The notes below the pieces were generated by a model. It did not search any database. It was not told where the DNA came from and was given only the letters and a program-made list of their open reading frames with translations. Shown here in pieces: positions 1-7,483 of a stretch of 11,570 bases of DNA; position 1 is the first letter of the stretch, and every line of letters starts with the position of its first letter. The stretch is from contig CAZCLE010000036.1 of the NCBI GenBank assembly GCA_964499445.1, positions 1-11,570 of the forward strand, in the 5' to 3' direction. The translations under genes and the position numbers were made by a program. The DNA is from GCA-2688105 sp964499445 (lineage in GTDB: Bacteria > Chloroflexota > Dehalococcoidia > Dehalococcoidales > GCA-2688105).

Positions 1-68
1 GCAGACGCAGCGGACTTAAAATCCGCCGGACTTTGTCCTTGTGGGTTCGAGTCCCGCCCCCGGCACCA
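1..68 (+). tRNA. tRNA-Leu (anticodon UAA), 5' end cut by the window
   Basis: The anticodon stem is 10-14 (gcgga) paired with 22-26 (tccgc), around loop cttaaaa, so the anticodon is TAA at 17-19 and reads UUA leucine codons. A long variable arm at about 27-40 with a gga/tcc stem marks a class II tRNA, as expected for Leu. The T arm is gtggg, ttcgagt loop, cccgc, followed by a 7-nt acceptor strand, discriminator A and an encoded CCA at 66-68. The acceptor 5' strand and most of the D arm lie before the window. It converges with the transketolase genes. Confidence 0.93.
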
Positions 69-73
69 ATGAG

Positions 74-125
74 AAAACAAAAAAGCCTTGCCCATTAAGT
101 TTTTCCCATTTCATCAGGACAAGGC
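74..125 (-). terminator. Intrinsic terminator of the transketolase operon
   Basis: On the minus strand, GCCTTGTCC (125-117) pairs with GGGCAAGGC (93-85) over nine positions, one a U-G wobble. A T-rich run (TTTTTTGTTTT, 84-74) follows. The wobble would be a C-A mismatch in plus-strand RNA, so the structure suits minus-strand transcripts. It lies about 45 bases past the stop of the transketolase C-terminal gene and would protect the convergent tRNA-Leu from read-through. The loop of 23 bases is longer than usual. Confidence 0.6.
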
Positions 126-170
126 GAGTAGTAGAAATCTCCAAATTCATCAAGGTTTAATCAACCATGC

Positions 171-1115
171 TTATCCGCCCTTCCTCTTTATCACTCCACG
201 AACCGCCTGCTCAATATCTTTGGCGGTGAGTCCGTATCGCTGTAGAAGCTCGGCAGGCTTGCCTGATTTGGCATAGGTATCTTTGATGGCTACCATCTCC
301 ATCGGCACGGGGTGGTGTCTGGCTACCACCCGGGCTACAATACTGCCCAGCCCGCCATGCTCCAGGTGCTCCTCAGCGGTAACAATAGCCCCGGTCTCAG
401 TGGCTGCCTTAATTATAGCCGCCTCATCAACAGGCTTGAGGGTGGACATATTCAATACGCGGCAGTCTACGCCTTCCCGCTTCAGGTTATCGGCGGCTTC
501 AGTGGCTGCCGCCACCATAATACCGATAGCGATAATGGTTACTCTTTCCCCCGGCCGCATAGTTACTGCCCTACCCAGGTTAAAGCGGTAATCCTGGTTA
601 TAGACCAGCGGTAATTTGGGACGGCACAGCCTGATGTAGAACGGTCCATAGCTGGCGGCAGCGGCTCTTACTGCCTGAGCGGTCTCAATGGCATCGGCAG
701 GAACGATAACGGTGAAGCCGGGCAGGGAACCAATCAGGGACAGGTCTTCAATGGAGTGGTGTGAGGTGCCATCCTCGCCAACGCTGATGCCACCGTGACT
801 GGCTACCAGCTTAACATTCCGCCCCGGCTGAGCAATGGACATACGAATCTGGTCAAAACAGCGACCGGGGACGAAAACAGCAAAGGTGCTGGCAAAGGGT
901 ATTTTACCTGAGGCGGCTAATCCGGCAGCAATACTTGCCATATTCTGCTCGGCGATACCGCAGTCAAAGAAGCGCTCGGGAAACTCTCTGGCGAAGAAAC
1001 AGGTCATAGTTGACCGTGACAGGTCAGCATCCAGCACCACGATATCCGGATTCTCCTTACCCAGCTCAATCAGGGTTTGGCCATAGGCTTCCCTCAGGGA
1101 AACTTCCTGGGGCAT
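171..1115 (-). CDS. Transketolase, C-terminal subunit (pyrimidine-binding and C-terminal domains)
   Basis: At 314 residues this is the second half of a split transketolase. The enzyme moves two-carbon ketol units between sugar phosphates in the non-oxidative pentose phosphate pathway, using thiamine diphosphate, in the cytoplasm. Family landmarks: DADLSRST (29-36), GIAEQNM (53-59) with Glu56 as the likely cofactor-activating glutamate, the SHGGISVGEDGTSHH segment (106-120), and a C-terminal domain from about residue 185 with TAEEH near 246-250. The ATG lies two bases after the stop of the N-terminal subunit gene, so the two are co-transcribed and probably translationally coupled. A DXS-like or other two-subunit TPP enzyme is less likely given the transketolase-type N-terminal partner. 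Split transketolases are well known in archaea and several bacterial phyla. Confidence 0.95.
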   Translation of the reverse strand: MPQEVSLREAYGQTLIELGKENPDIVVLDADLSRSTMTCFFAREFPERFFDCGIAEQNMASIAAGLAASGKIPFASTFAVFVPGRCFDQIRMSIAQPGRNVKLVASHGGISVGEDGTSHHSIEDLSLIGSLPGFTVIVPADAIETAQAVRAAAASYGPFYIRLCRPKLPLVYNQDYRFNLGRAVTMRPGERVTIIAIGIMVAAATEAADNLKREGVDCRVLNMSTLKPVDEAAIIKAATETGAIVTAEEHLEHGGLGSIVARVVARHHPVPMEMVAIKDTYAKSGKPAELLQRYGLTAKDIEQAVRGVIKRKGG

Positions 1116-1117
1116 TT

Positions 1118-2023
1118 CTACTCCAGCTCCTTCAGGGCTATCTCTACTTGTTCAGCATTGGGAGCCTTACCGTGAAAATCGGGGTTATTCTCCATAAAGC
1201 TGACCCCTTTGCCCTTGATAGTATGGGCAATGATGACCACTGGTTGCCCTTCAACCAGTTTTGCCTGGTCAAAGGCTTGAGTAAGCTGGGTAAGGTCGTG
1301 ACCATCAACCTCAATAACATGCCAGCCAAAGGACTGCCATTTCTTATTAAAGGGGTCAAGATTCATTACCTCACGGTTCCAGCCGTCAATCTGCTGTCCG
1401 TTGTTATCCACAATTGCCACCAGGTTATCCAGCTTAAAGTGGGCGGCAGCCATAGCCCCCTCCCACACCTGCCCCTCATTACACTCACCATCACCCAGTA
1501 GCACATACACCCTATACTTCTGTGAGTTGAGCCGACTGGCGAGGGCGACACCAATAGCAAAGGATAATCCCTGCCCCAGGGCACCGGCTGACATCTCCAC
1601 CCCGGGGGTAACCGTACAGTCGGTGTGACCCTGAAGGCGAGTATCCAGCCGTCGTAGCGTGGTTAGCTCATCTACCGGGAAATAGCCACACTCCGCCAGA
1701 ACGGCATAAAGCACCGGGGCAGCATGTCCCTTACTGAGGATAAACCGGTCCCGGTCTGACCAGCCGGGGTCTTGGGGTTTATGTCTAAGTACCCGGAAAT
1801 AAAGGGCGATAACAATCTCCACCGCTGATAAGGAGCCACCGGGGTGACCGCTGCCTGCCCTGCCTATCATCGAAATAATGTGGCGGCGCAGCCTTTTAGC
1901 TATAGCCTTCATTTCCTTGACCGATAACGGTTTAGCTTCGGCTATGGCTGACGAAAAAACCTCGGCGCTCACATTCTCTGCCGAGGCTTTGGATAATGAA
2001 TTTCCCATTTCCGATAGCGACAT
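1118..2023 (-). CDS. Transketolase, N-terminal subunit (TPP-binding half)
   Basis: This 301-residue protein carries the PP domain that binds the thiamine diphosphate diphosphate group and Mg2+. Motifs: SGHPGGSL (58-65), SKGHAAP (97-103), SAGALGQG (145-152) and the metal/TPP motif GDGECNEGQ (177-185), with NNGQQIDG (207-214) after it. The start chosen is ATG at 2023: AGGGG at 2033-2029 is five bases upstream, whereas the GTG at 2029 overlaps that site. A lead of about 35 residues before the conserved core is low in complexity. It is first of a two-gene operon with the C-terminal subunit two bases downstream. Both halves together make one active site. Confidence 0.95.
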   Translation of the reverse strand: MSLSEMGNSLSKASAENVSAEVFSSAIAEAKPLSVKEMKAIAKRLRRHIISMIGRAGSGHPGGSLSAVEIVIALYFRVLRHKPQDPGWSDRDRFILSKGHAAPVLYAVLAECGYFPVDELTTLRRLDTRLQGHTDCTVTPGVEMSAGALGQGLSFAIGVALASRLNSQKYRVYVLLGDGECNEGQVWEGAMAAAHFKLDNLVAIVDNNGQQIDGWNREVMNLDPFNKKWQSFGWHVIEVDGHDLTQLTQAFDQAKLVEGQPVVIIAHTIKGKGVSFMENNPDFHGKAPNAEQVEIALKELE

Positions 2024-2044
2024 CAACACCCCTGTATCTAATTA

Positions 2045-2074
2045 ATTATACAACAATTTTCAGACTCAAGTCTA
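2045..2074 (-). promoter_or_regulatory. Sigma-70-type promoter of the transketolase operon
   Basis: On the minus strand, TAGACT (2074-2069) and TATAAT (2050-2045) are separated by 18 bases. The -10 is a full match and the -35 matches at four of six positions. The predicted start of transcription, near 2038, leaves a leader of about 15 bases that just holds the AGGGG ribosome site. A short dyad (agact-ca-agtct, 2062-2073) overlaps the -35 and could be an operator, but is short enough to be chance. Confidence 0.5.
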
Positions 2075-2165
2075 TAAATAGTCTCATCGCCGGTTAAGTT
2101 CAATCGTGGTTGATACTTTCACTGTGTCTCCTATTCCTCTGCAATAATAAGCAGAGTATTCTAAA

Positions 2166-2939
2166 TTAGATAATATACAATGCCTTAAGAACTTTAAAAC
2201 TCCATCTGATGCATGTTAGAGCATCGAGAGCCTCAACACCATATACTAATAGTAGTTCATCTAATTTTAATATTGTGGTGTCATTATTTCTCTTTTTGTA
2301 TGTATTTAAACGAGAAATAGCGCTACCTACCCAATTCATATGCTCCTTAATTCGCTTTCGAATAAAAGTCATTATTTCCTGTTTTCTTTCCAAGTGTTCT
2401 ATGTGTATAGGGATGTCCTGTTTATCTCTAGGAAGTAGGTTAGCAGCTTCAGGTCGTAATATTCCTTGCTTAATTAAATCTTTATATTCATCTTGCTGCT
2501 TTGCTCTATAAGCTATTATATTCTGATAATGTATATAACAGTTTCTCATTATCCTAATATCGTGGGCTAGTTTCTTTGTATCGTCATCAAGTTTAGATTG
2601 GTTTATGAGCCAATAGAAGTCTATTGATAATTCGGGGTTATTTCTCGTTGCTTGCTTAACTCTATTTCTAAACTTAAAGAGTAATCCCATTTCTACGGCT
2701 GTTGCGGTGTAATATATAGATGCACGGTCAAAAAGATACTGATATGCATTAATCCCGTCTTCAAAAAAACTGAGTACATACCTACGAATGTTTGGCTTTG
2801 TTCTACGTAGAGCAGTTTTTCTTGGACTCCTTGTAGCCAAGAATAGACTTACAACATCCTCTGACCTCAACTCTTTGTAACGTAGCAATGGGTCTTCTTT
2901 GAGTAATTCTATTAATTCTTTCCCCTGTAATTTTTTCAT
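2166..2939 (-). CDS. HEPN-like protein of unknown function, candidate RNase toxin or defence protein
   Basis: A 257-residue, mostly helical and very basic soluble protein with no signal peptide or membrane segment. Residues 132-137 read RNCYIH, the RNxxxH form of the HEPN ribonuclease motif. An earlier helix has AVEMG (81-85), with Glu83 placed like the acidic residue of other HEPN helices. HEPN domains occur in RNase toxins, abortive-infection proteins and CRISPR effectors; some are inactive. I cannot assign a named family. Start ATG 2939 has GAGG six bases upstream. The gene stands alone and is clearly richer in A and T than both neighbours, which suggests horizontal acquisition. No antitoxin gene (such as a MNT-type nucleotidyltransferase) is adjacent. 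Seen: motif and composition. Inferred: nuclease activity and defence role. Confidence 0.6.
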   Translation of the reverse strand: MKKLQGKELIELLKEDPLLRYKELRSEDVVSLFLATRSPRKTALRRTKPNIRRYVLSFFEDGINAYQYLFDRASIYYTATAVEMGLLFKFRNRVKQATRNNPELSIDFYWLINQSKLDDDTKKLAHDIRIMRNCYIHYQNIIAYRAKQQDEYKDLIKQGILRPEAANLLPRDKQDIPIHIEHLERKQEIMTFIRKRIKEHMNWVGSAISRLNTYKKRNNDTTILKLDELLLVYGVEALDALTCIRWSFKVLKALYII

Positions 2940-3151
2940 TGGTAGCCTCTTTAGGTTCTTATTATCGTTTAACGTTGTGTGTTCTTTCCTGAGTTATAGA
3001 ATACTAACCACGCATCGGTTAATAGGCGTGCCGTGTCCATGTTAGCAAAACCACGCACTACGTCAGTCCTATCCTTCAATGTGCCGTGAAACCCTCTTCC
3101 CCATACCCCCATAGTTTACCACTTTTAACTAAACCTCATCGCCAGACCGAA

Positions 3152-3180
3152 TTGATTTTCACCTCTATCTCTGCTTAAAT
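3152..3180 (+). promoter_or_regulatory. Possible promoter for rplY
   Basis: TTGATT (3152-3157) and TTAAAT (3175-3180) are 17 bases apart, each matching consensus at four of six positions. They lie just upstream of the AAGGAG ribosome site of rplY, in the 265-base gap where a promoter is required since the upstream gene runs the other way. The rest of that gap (2940-3151) holds no gene or convincing structure. Confidence 0.35.
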
Positions 3181-3204
3181 AGAGTGATAGTAAGGAGAAG
3201 ATAA

Positions 3205-3879
3205 ATGGCAGACCTAACATTACAAGCTACTAAAAGAGAAATATTAGGTAAGAAGGCGAGATTTTTACGCCGACAGGGCATCACCCCCACCCACCTTTTT
3301 GGACACGGTCTGGAGTCGCTTCACCTGCAGTGTGACACCGCTGAGCTTAAGCGGATTATAGCTCAGGCAGGAACAACCAGACTTATTGCTCTGGAGATTG
3401 ACGCCGATAAGCAACCCAGGAGTGTATTCATCCGCGAAATTCAACAGGATGTAATAGGTAGACAACTGCTCCACGTCGACTTCTACCAAATACGAAAGAT
3501 GGAAAAGATAAAGGCAGATATTCCTATTGTCATGGTTGGCGGAGCCCCAGCCATGCAGGTAAAGGGACGTATGCTGACCCATACTCTCACCAGTCTGAGT
3601 ATTGAGTGCCTGCCGGATAATCTTCCACCCCAGATAGAGGTTGACCTGAGCTCGCTGGAGGAGGTGGAGCAGTCAATCCATGTCAGGGACATCATTCTTA
3701 GCCCGGATATTACTGTCTTTACCGACCCCGACCAAATGGTAGTGAAGGTAAGCGAAGCCCGGGTGATAGAAGAGGTAGCAGCTGAGGTTGAGGCACCAGC
3801 TGAGGAGGAGGTTGAGGCAGCGGCCGAGGAGACACCTGCCGAAGAGCCAGAAAAAAGCCATGATAAAAGGCTGAAGTGA
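3205..3879 (+). CDS. rplY: 50S ribosomal protein L25, long (CTC/TL5-type) form
   Basis: A 224-residue L25 that binds 5S rRNA in the large subunit. The N-terminal domain (about 1-95) opens with the typical pattern of a short beta strand and GKKARFLRRQGITP (15-28) and ends in HVDFYQI (90-96). A second beta domain (about 100-183) identifies the long CTC/TL5 form instead of the short E. coli form. The last 40 residues are a low-complexity Glu/Ala tail ending in KRLK. AAGGAG lies just upstream of ATG 3205. The stop overlaps the region where the next gene starts, so the two are coupled. One oddity: residue 33-34 reads GH where many homologues have G plus a basic or aromatic residue; I place no weight on it. 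Confidence 0.95.
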   Translation: MADLTLQATKREILGKKARFLRRQGITPTHLFGHGLESLHLQCDTAELKRIIAQAGTTRLIALEIDADKQPRSVFIREIQQDVIGRQLLHVDFYQIRKMEKIKADIPIVMVGGAPAMQVKGRMLTHTLTSLSIECLPDNLPPQIEVDLSSLEEVEQSIHVRDIILSPDITVFTDPDQMVVKVSEARVIEEVAAEVEAPAEEEVEAAAEETPAEEPEKSHDKRLK

Positions 3880-3881
3880 CC

Positions 3882-4727
3882 ATGATTATTGACTTTCACA
3901 CCCATGTATTTTCGCCCCAGATAAAGAAAAACCGCAGTAAGTATATTGATAGTGACCCCTGTTTCGCTATCCTCTACTCCAATCCCAAAGCCAGACTGGC
4001 CACGGCTGATGAACTCATTGCCAGCATGGATAAAGACGGGGTTGACATTTCAGTTATTGTTAATTATGGCTGGATTACGCACGAGATGTGTGTTGAAACC
4101 AACGACTACATCTTAGAGTCGATTGCCCGCTACCCCCACCGTTTGATAGGCTTCTGCAGTGTCCAGCCCAACTCCTATGAAGCCGCCATTGCTGAAATAG
4201 AGCGCTGCGTCAAAGGTGGAATAAGAGGGGTTGGTGAGATGAGACCGGATTTACAATTATTCGACCTCAGGGATGAGGAGATGATGAAACCCTTTATTGA
4301 GGTAATAGCCAAGCACAAGCTAATTCTGCTCACCCACACCTCGGAGCCAGTAGGTCATGAGTACCCGGGCAAGGGGAGTGTTACCCCAGATATGCTCTAT
4401 CCCTTCATCACCAGCTTCCCTGATTTAACCATAGTCTGTGCCCATTGGGGTGGTGGTTTACCCTTCTATGCCTTAATGCCTGAGGTAAAACAGGCGATGA
4501 CCAATGTCTTTTTTGATACCGCAGCTTCGCCTTTTCTATATAGTCCTCAGATATATAATCAGGTTATCCAGCTGGTCGGTGCTGACAAGATTCTTTTTGG
4601 CACTGACTACCCCTTGCTGACACCGGGGCGACTGCTTAAGGAGATTGACTCTCTGGATTTGCCTGAGGAAACCAAGAGCCTTATCCTATCGGGTAATGCC
4701 CAGAGGCTACTGGGTATCAAAGGCTAG
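3882..4727 (+). CDS. Amidohydrolase-2 family metal-dependent hydrolase
   Basis: A 281-residue TIM-barrel hydrolase of the ACMSD/amidohydrolase-2 type. Metal and catalytic landmarks appear in order: FHTH (5-8) on strand 1, THTSEP (151-156), CAHWGGG (186-192) and FGTDYPL (239-245) with Asp242. It is probably cytoplasmic. The substrate cannot be read from the sequence; relatives are decarboxylases or hydrolases of small aromatic or lactone compounds. Start is uncertain: GTG at 3876 overlaps the rplY stop and has AAAAGG five bases upstream, while ATG at 3882 gives the usual family opening MIIDFHTH. It sits between rplY and thpR and is probably co-transcribed with both, without an obvious functional tie. 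Confidence 0.88.
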   Translation: MIIDFHTHVFSPQIKKNRSKYIDSDPCFAILYSNPKARLATADELIASMDKDGVDISVIVNYGWITHEMCVETNDYILESIARYPHRLIGFCSVQPNSYEAAIAEIERCVKGGIRGVGEMRPDLQLFDLRDEEMMKPFIEVIAKHKLILLTHTSEPVGHEYPGKGSVTPDMLYPFITSFPDLTIVCAHWGGGLPFYALMPEVKQAMTNVFFDTAASPFLYSPQIYNQVIQLVGADKILFGTDYPLLTPGRLLKEIDSLDLPEETKSLILSGNAQRLLGIKG

Positions 4728-4745
4728 CCGGAGAAGGCTTGAGTT

Positions 4746-5348
4746 ATGGAGCAAGTCCGCTCGTTTATTGCTATTGAGCTACCTGATGAGGTAAAAGCAG
4801 GGCTTTCCCGGTTACAAGCTCGGCTGAAGGTGGGCGAGCAACCTTGGGTGAAGTGGGTTGACACGGATAGTATTCACCTGACGCTAAAGTTCCTGGGCAG
4901 TGTAGCTATAGATAAGACCGGTGAAATAACCAGGGCGATGGAGGCAGCTGTCCAGGGAATATCCCCCTTCGAGGTAAAGGTAAAGGAGCTAGGCGTTTTC
5001 CCTAATTTGAGGCGGGTTCAAGTAATCTGGGTGGGGATAAGCGGGGAAGTAGATAAGCTAAGCCAGCTTCAGCAAAACATTGAGTCTAATCTAGCCCGAT
5101 TGGGCTTTGCCCCCGAGTCTCGACCATTTACCCCCCACCTGACCCTGGCTCGCCTTCGTGACCGGACATCACTGGATGAACGGCAAAGGTTCGGGCAGAC
5201 TATTGCTGGCACCAGATTTGAAGAGGCTTATACCTTTAAAGTAAAGGCTATCAGCCTGATGAAGAGCCAGCTAACCAGGGAAGGGGCTATTTATAGTTGG
5301 ATTAGCGAAGTCGGGCTAAAGAAGCCCTTGTCAACCGCCACCACTTAG
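4746..5348 (+). CDS. thpR: RNA 2',3'-cyclic phosphodiesterase (2H family, ThpR/LigT)
   Basis: At 200 residues it matches the usual size. It opens 2',3'-cyclic phosphate ends on RNA; the family was first described as 2'-5' RNA ligase. The two hallmark HxTx motifs are HLTL at 44-47 and HLTL at 131-134, and the start RSFIAIELP (5-13) is typical. AGAAGG (4732-4737) sits eight bases before ATG 4746, and the gap to the amidohydrolase is 18 bases, so it belongs to the rplY transcript. Its last codons contain the -35 of the promoter for the following genes. Confidence 0.95.
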   Translation: MEQVRSFIAIELPDEVKAGLSRLQARLKVGEQPWVKWVDTDSIHLTLKFLGSVAIDKTGEITRAMEAAVQGISPFEVKVKELGVFPNLRRVQVIWVGISGEVDKLSQLQQNIESNLARLGFAPESRPFTPHLTLARLRDRTSLDERQRFGQTIAGTRFEEAYTFKVKAISLMKSQLTREGAIYSWISEVGLKKPLSTATT

Positions 5349-5356
5349 TGTATACT
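5328..5356 (+). promoter_or_regulatory. Strong sigma-70-type promoter for the zinc-ribbon, comF and hpf genes
   Basis: TTGTCA (5328-5333) and TATACT (5351-5356) are 17 bases apart, each matching consensus at five of six positions. The -35 lies inside the last codons of thpR and the -10 starts three bases past its stop. Transcription would start near 5363, about 15 bases before the GGGAGG ribosome site of the next gene. This splits the plus-strand run into two transcription units, though read-through from rplY remains possible. Confidence 0.65.
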
Positions 5357-5391
5357 ACAAAATATTCAAATTTGGTCGGGAGGTGGACTCC

Positions 5392-5604
5392 GTGGAACAA
5401 TTCAATTTTCCCAAATGCCTGAAGTGCAAGACAGGCGACCTGGTGCCCCTATCTGATTTTGGCAGTCAAGGGGCAGACATTCTTTACAAAGCATGGGTTT
5501 GCACCAATCCTGATTGCGGCTTCAACCTGAAAATAAGGAATGGCGATATTTACCTTAATGAACCCATTTTGAGCGGGGCGTCTCAAGGTGCCCGCTCCCG
5601 CTAG
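5392..5604 (+). CDS. Small zinc-ribbon protein
   Basis: A 70-residue soluble protein with two cysteine pairs, CLKC (9-12) and CTNPDC (37-42), that should form one zinc ribbon. Between them is a hydrophobic/aromatic stretch (ILYKAWVC), and the C-terminal tail is Ser/Gly/Arg. I chose GTG 5392 because GGGAGGT lies upstream at the proper distance; the earlier GTG at 5383 overlaps that site. It follows its own promoter and precedes comF by about 36 bases. I do not recognise a named family. A nucleic-acid or protein-binding role is possible but not shown. Confidence 0.75.
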   Translation: MEQFNFPKCLKCKTGDLVPLSDFGSQGADILYKAWVCTNPDCGFNLKIRNGDIYLNEPILSGASQGARSR

Positions 5605-5640
5605 AATAGCGATTCACCCTGAAAATCCAGATTATAGGTG

Positions 5641-6348
5641 ATGAATGTGCTTCCTCAAGTAGCTAAGCTCAAGGGGATAGCACTTGACCTCTTATTTCCC
5701 CAGTGGTGTGTAGGCTGTGGGAAAGAAGGGGATTTTATTTGCTCCTCCTGTCGCCGCTCGCTACCTCGAATTATGCCCCCACTCTGTCCCCGGTGTGGTA
5801 AACCCCAACTCAGTGGCATACTGTGTCCGGGCTGTGTGAGCTGGCGGGCAGAGATAGATGGCATTCGCTCTCCATTTCGATTTGATGGAGTAATGCGCCA
5901 GGCGATACATCAGCTAAAATACAAAAACCTTAGAGCCCTGGCGGTGACGCTAGCTGGATTTCTGCATGACTATCTCGTCACCAACCCCATGCCCGGAGAA
6001 GTTCTGGTGCCGGCGCCACTACACCAGAAACGATTACGGGAGCGCGGCTATAATCAATCCCGCCTGCTGGCTCAGGAGCTAGGCAAGCTCATCAATTTAC
6101 CTGTAGTCGATGACTGCCTCGTCCGACAGAAGCATACCCCACCCCAGACTAGGGCATCGACCGTGGACGAACGGCGGGGTAATGTAGCTGATGCTTTCGC
6201 CTGCCGTGACCGCAGGCTACAGGATAAGCGAGTATTACTTATAGATGATGTCTCCACCTCTGGGGCTACCCTTGATGCCTGTGCGGCGGCACTGAAAGCC
6301 GCCGGGGCGAGCTCAGTGTGGGGGTTAGTGCTGGCCAGAGAGATTTAA
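5641..6348 (+). CDS. comF: ComF family phosphoribosyltransferase-like protein
   Basis: A double zinc-ribbon region comes first (CVGC, CSSC, CPRC, CPGC, within about residues 23-65), followed by a type I phosphoribosyltransferase fold. The PRPP-binding loop is LLIDDVSTSGAT (about 199-210), and RLRERGYNQS (about 131-140) is a ComF signature. In naturally competent bacteria ComF proteins assist DNA uptake at the cytoplasmic side; in others the role is unclear. No other competence genes are visible here. Length (about 235) is normal. The start is uncertain among GTG 5638, ATG 5641 and GTG 5647; AGGTGAT at 5636-5642 could serve the last. It lies 30 bases ahead of hpf, a common neighbour in Gram-positive bacteria. 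Confidence 0.92.
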   Translation: MNVLPQVAKLKGIALDLLFPQWCVGCGKEGDFICSSCRRSLPRIMPPLCPRCGKPQLSGILCPGCVSWRAEIDGIRSPFRFDGVMRQAIHQLKYKNLRALAVTLAGFLHDYLVTNPMPGEVLVPAPLHQKRLRERGYNQSRLLAQELGKLINLPVVDDCLVRQKHTPPQTRASTVDERRGNVADAFACRDRRLQDKRVLLIDDVSTSGATLDACAAALKAAGASSVWGLVLAREI

Positions 6349-6378
6349 GCGAGTTAAAGAGGGGAGAAACACGAATCA

Positions 6379-6924
6379 ATGGAGCTACAGATAACCGGTA
6401 AAAACACACAGCTATCACCAACATTACGCAGCTACATTGAGCGCAAACTGAGCAAGCTCAGCCGCCATCTGCCTAATATTATGGAGTCCAAGGTAGAAAT
6501 AACTGAAGAAAAGACGAAGTCTCCCCAGCAGCACTTCGTGGTGCAGGTAACGGTAAACAGCAGTGGCACCCTGCTTCGGGCTGAGGAGAGAGGAGAAGAC
6601 CTATTCACAGCTATTGATAAAGTAGTCGCCATTATGAATCGGCAAATCGAGCATTACAAGGGAAAGTTGTATAAAAAGGGAAGGGGTAGCTCATTGGCCA
6701 GAGGTGAACTCAGACAGGAGGTAACGACGACACCACCGTCAAAAAGGGTGATTAAGGTTAAGCGGTTTGCCATTAAGCCAATGTCGGTGGATGAAGCCAT
6801 AGACCAGATGGAGCTTTTGGGTCATGATTTCTTCCTGTTCTTCAATGCTGATACCGAAAAGCTTAACCTGTTATATCGGCGCAAGGACGGCAACTACGGC
6901 CTTATTGAGCCGGAACTGGAATAA
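6379..6924 (+). CDS. hpf: Long-form ribosome hibernation promoting factor
   Basis: A 181-residue protein with the S30AE/YfiA fold in residues 1-100 (start MELQITGKN, then a basic helix ERKLSKLSRHL), a linker rich in Thr/Pro/Ser (about 101-122), and the C-terminal dimerisation domain (123-180) with the typical VDEAIDQMELLGHDFFLFFN pattern. The long form joins two 70S ribosomes into an inactive 100S dimer in stationary phase or stress. GAGGGG lies about a dozen bases before ATG 6379. It is last in the zinc-ribbon/comF/hpf unit. With L25 upstream, this stretch is enriched for ribosome-related genes. Confidence 0.95.
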   Translation: MELQITGKNTQLSPTLRSYIERKLSKLSRHLPNIMESKVEITEEKTKSPQQHFVVQVTVNSSGTLLRAEERGEDLFTAIDKVVAIMNRQIEHYKGKLYKKGRGSSLARGELRQEVTTTPPSKRVIKVKRFAIKPMSVDEAIDQMELLGHDFFLFFNADTEKLNLLYRRKDGNYGLIEPELE

Positions 6925-6962
6925 AATGTCTGAACCAGTATCTTTTTATCTGGCTCTCGTGG

Positions 6963-6968
6963 TAAAAT
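6963..6968 (+). promoter_or_regulatory. Possible -10 box of a leaderless transcript
   Basis: TAAAAT ends seven bases before ATG 6976, with no Shine-Dalgarno sequence between. If used, transcription would begin at or next to the start codon. No good -35 is visible at the right distance, so this is tentative. Confidence 0.3.
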
Positions 6969-6975
6969 ATAACCA

Positions 6976-7464
6976 ATGAGAAGAAATCTATTCTTATATC
7001 TAGCTCTGGCTTGCTTTATCGGTGTTATCGCCATCTTTGTTTTTGATGGCTATATGGGTCTCTATGATACCCTCCATATAACCACCGGAGAATATGAGCA
7101 GACCGTAGAACCCGACCAATGGGACCGCTACGACCCCTCGGTAAGAACAGACTGGGGAGACAAGGTATTCTTCAGTTATGAAGTGGATAACCGCCGCTTT
7201 TCCAGCTATGACACCGCAATTCAGGTATCAGTATGGAAAGAGGACGCCAAGATAATTGATTTAGTGGCTGAGGACAAGGCAATAGAACCCTTTGATGAGG
7301 CAAAAATAGAGTGGACGCTGACCAGCCAGGAACTGGAAAAGGCGGGCTGGGGAATTGATGATTACACGGTAGAGATAAATCACGGGGATGTGGAACGGAA
7401 AATAATAGTCCGCTTTTACTCGCCCGAAGAGCCTGGTTACCCTGAGCTGATGCCGCCCAGATAA
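6976..7464 (+). CDS. Membrane-anchored protein of unknown function
   Basis: 162 residues. A single hydrophobic segment at about 4-24 after MRRN suggests a signal anchor, leaving a polar, acidic extracytoplasmic domain of about 135 residues that looks beta-rich (alternating patterns such as KVFFSYEVDNRRFSSYDTAI and DYTVEINHGDVERKIIVRF). No cysteine lipobox and no catalytic motif can be seen. The pattern resembles an immunoglobulin-like or other beta-sandwich domain, but I cannot name a family. It is followed within 20 bases by two small membrane-protein genes, with which it probably forms an operon. There is no ribosome site at the start, so translation may be leaderless. Confidence 0.8.
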   Translation: MRRNLFLYLALACFIGVIAIFVFDGYMGLYDTLHITTGEYEQTVEPDQWDRYDPSVRTDWGDKVFFSYEVDNRRFSSYDTAIQVSVWKEDAKIIDLVAEDKAIEPFDEAKIEWTLTSQELEKAGWGIDDYTVEINHGDVERKIIVRFYSPEEPGYPELMPPR

Positions 7465-7483
7465 AGTGAGAGCTTAAAAAAAG

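Noticed and set aside
1010..1501. 163-codon plus-strand open frame over both transketolase genes
   Set aside because: It spans the junction of two well-recognised minus-strand genes and shows no ribosome site or domain.
2137..2156. Hairpin CTCTGC/GCAGAG just after the HEPN-like gene
   Set aside because: A six-pair stem with an eight-base AT loop and no T run in the minus direction; too weak to call a terminator.
3000..3110. Short CACGC/GCGTG dyads and repeated ccacgca words in the gap before rplY
   Set aside because: Arms of five bases with long loops and two scattered 7-8-base repeats are within chance, and no riboswitch or L25 leader structure could be drawn.
3483..3905. 140-codon minus-strand open frame over rplY
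   Set aside because: Its Ser/Ala/Thr-rich sequence is the complement of the Glu/Ala tail of L25, a typical shadow of a low-complexity coding region.
6930..6960. CCAG/CTGG hairpin after hpf
   Set aside because: Four pairs with an AT-rich loop and no T tract; not a credible terminator.
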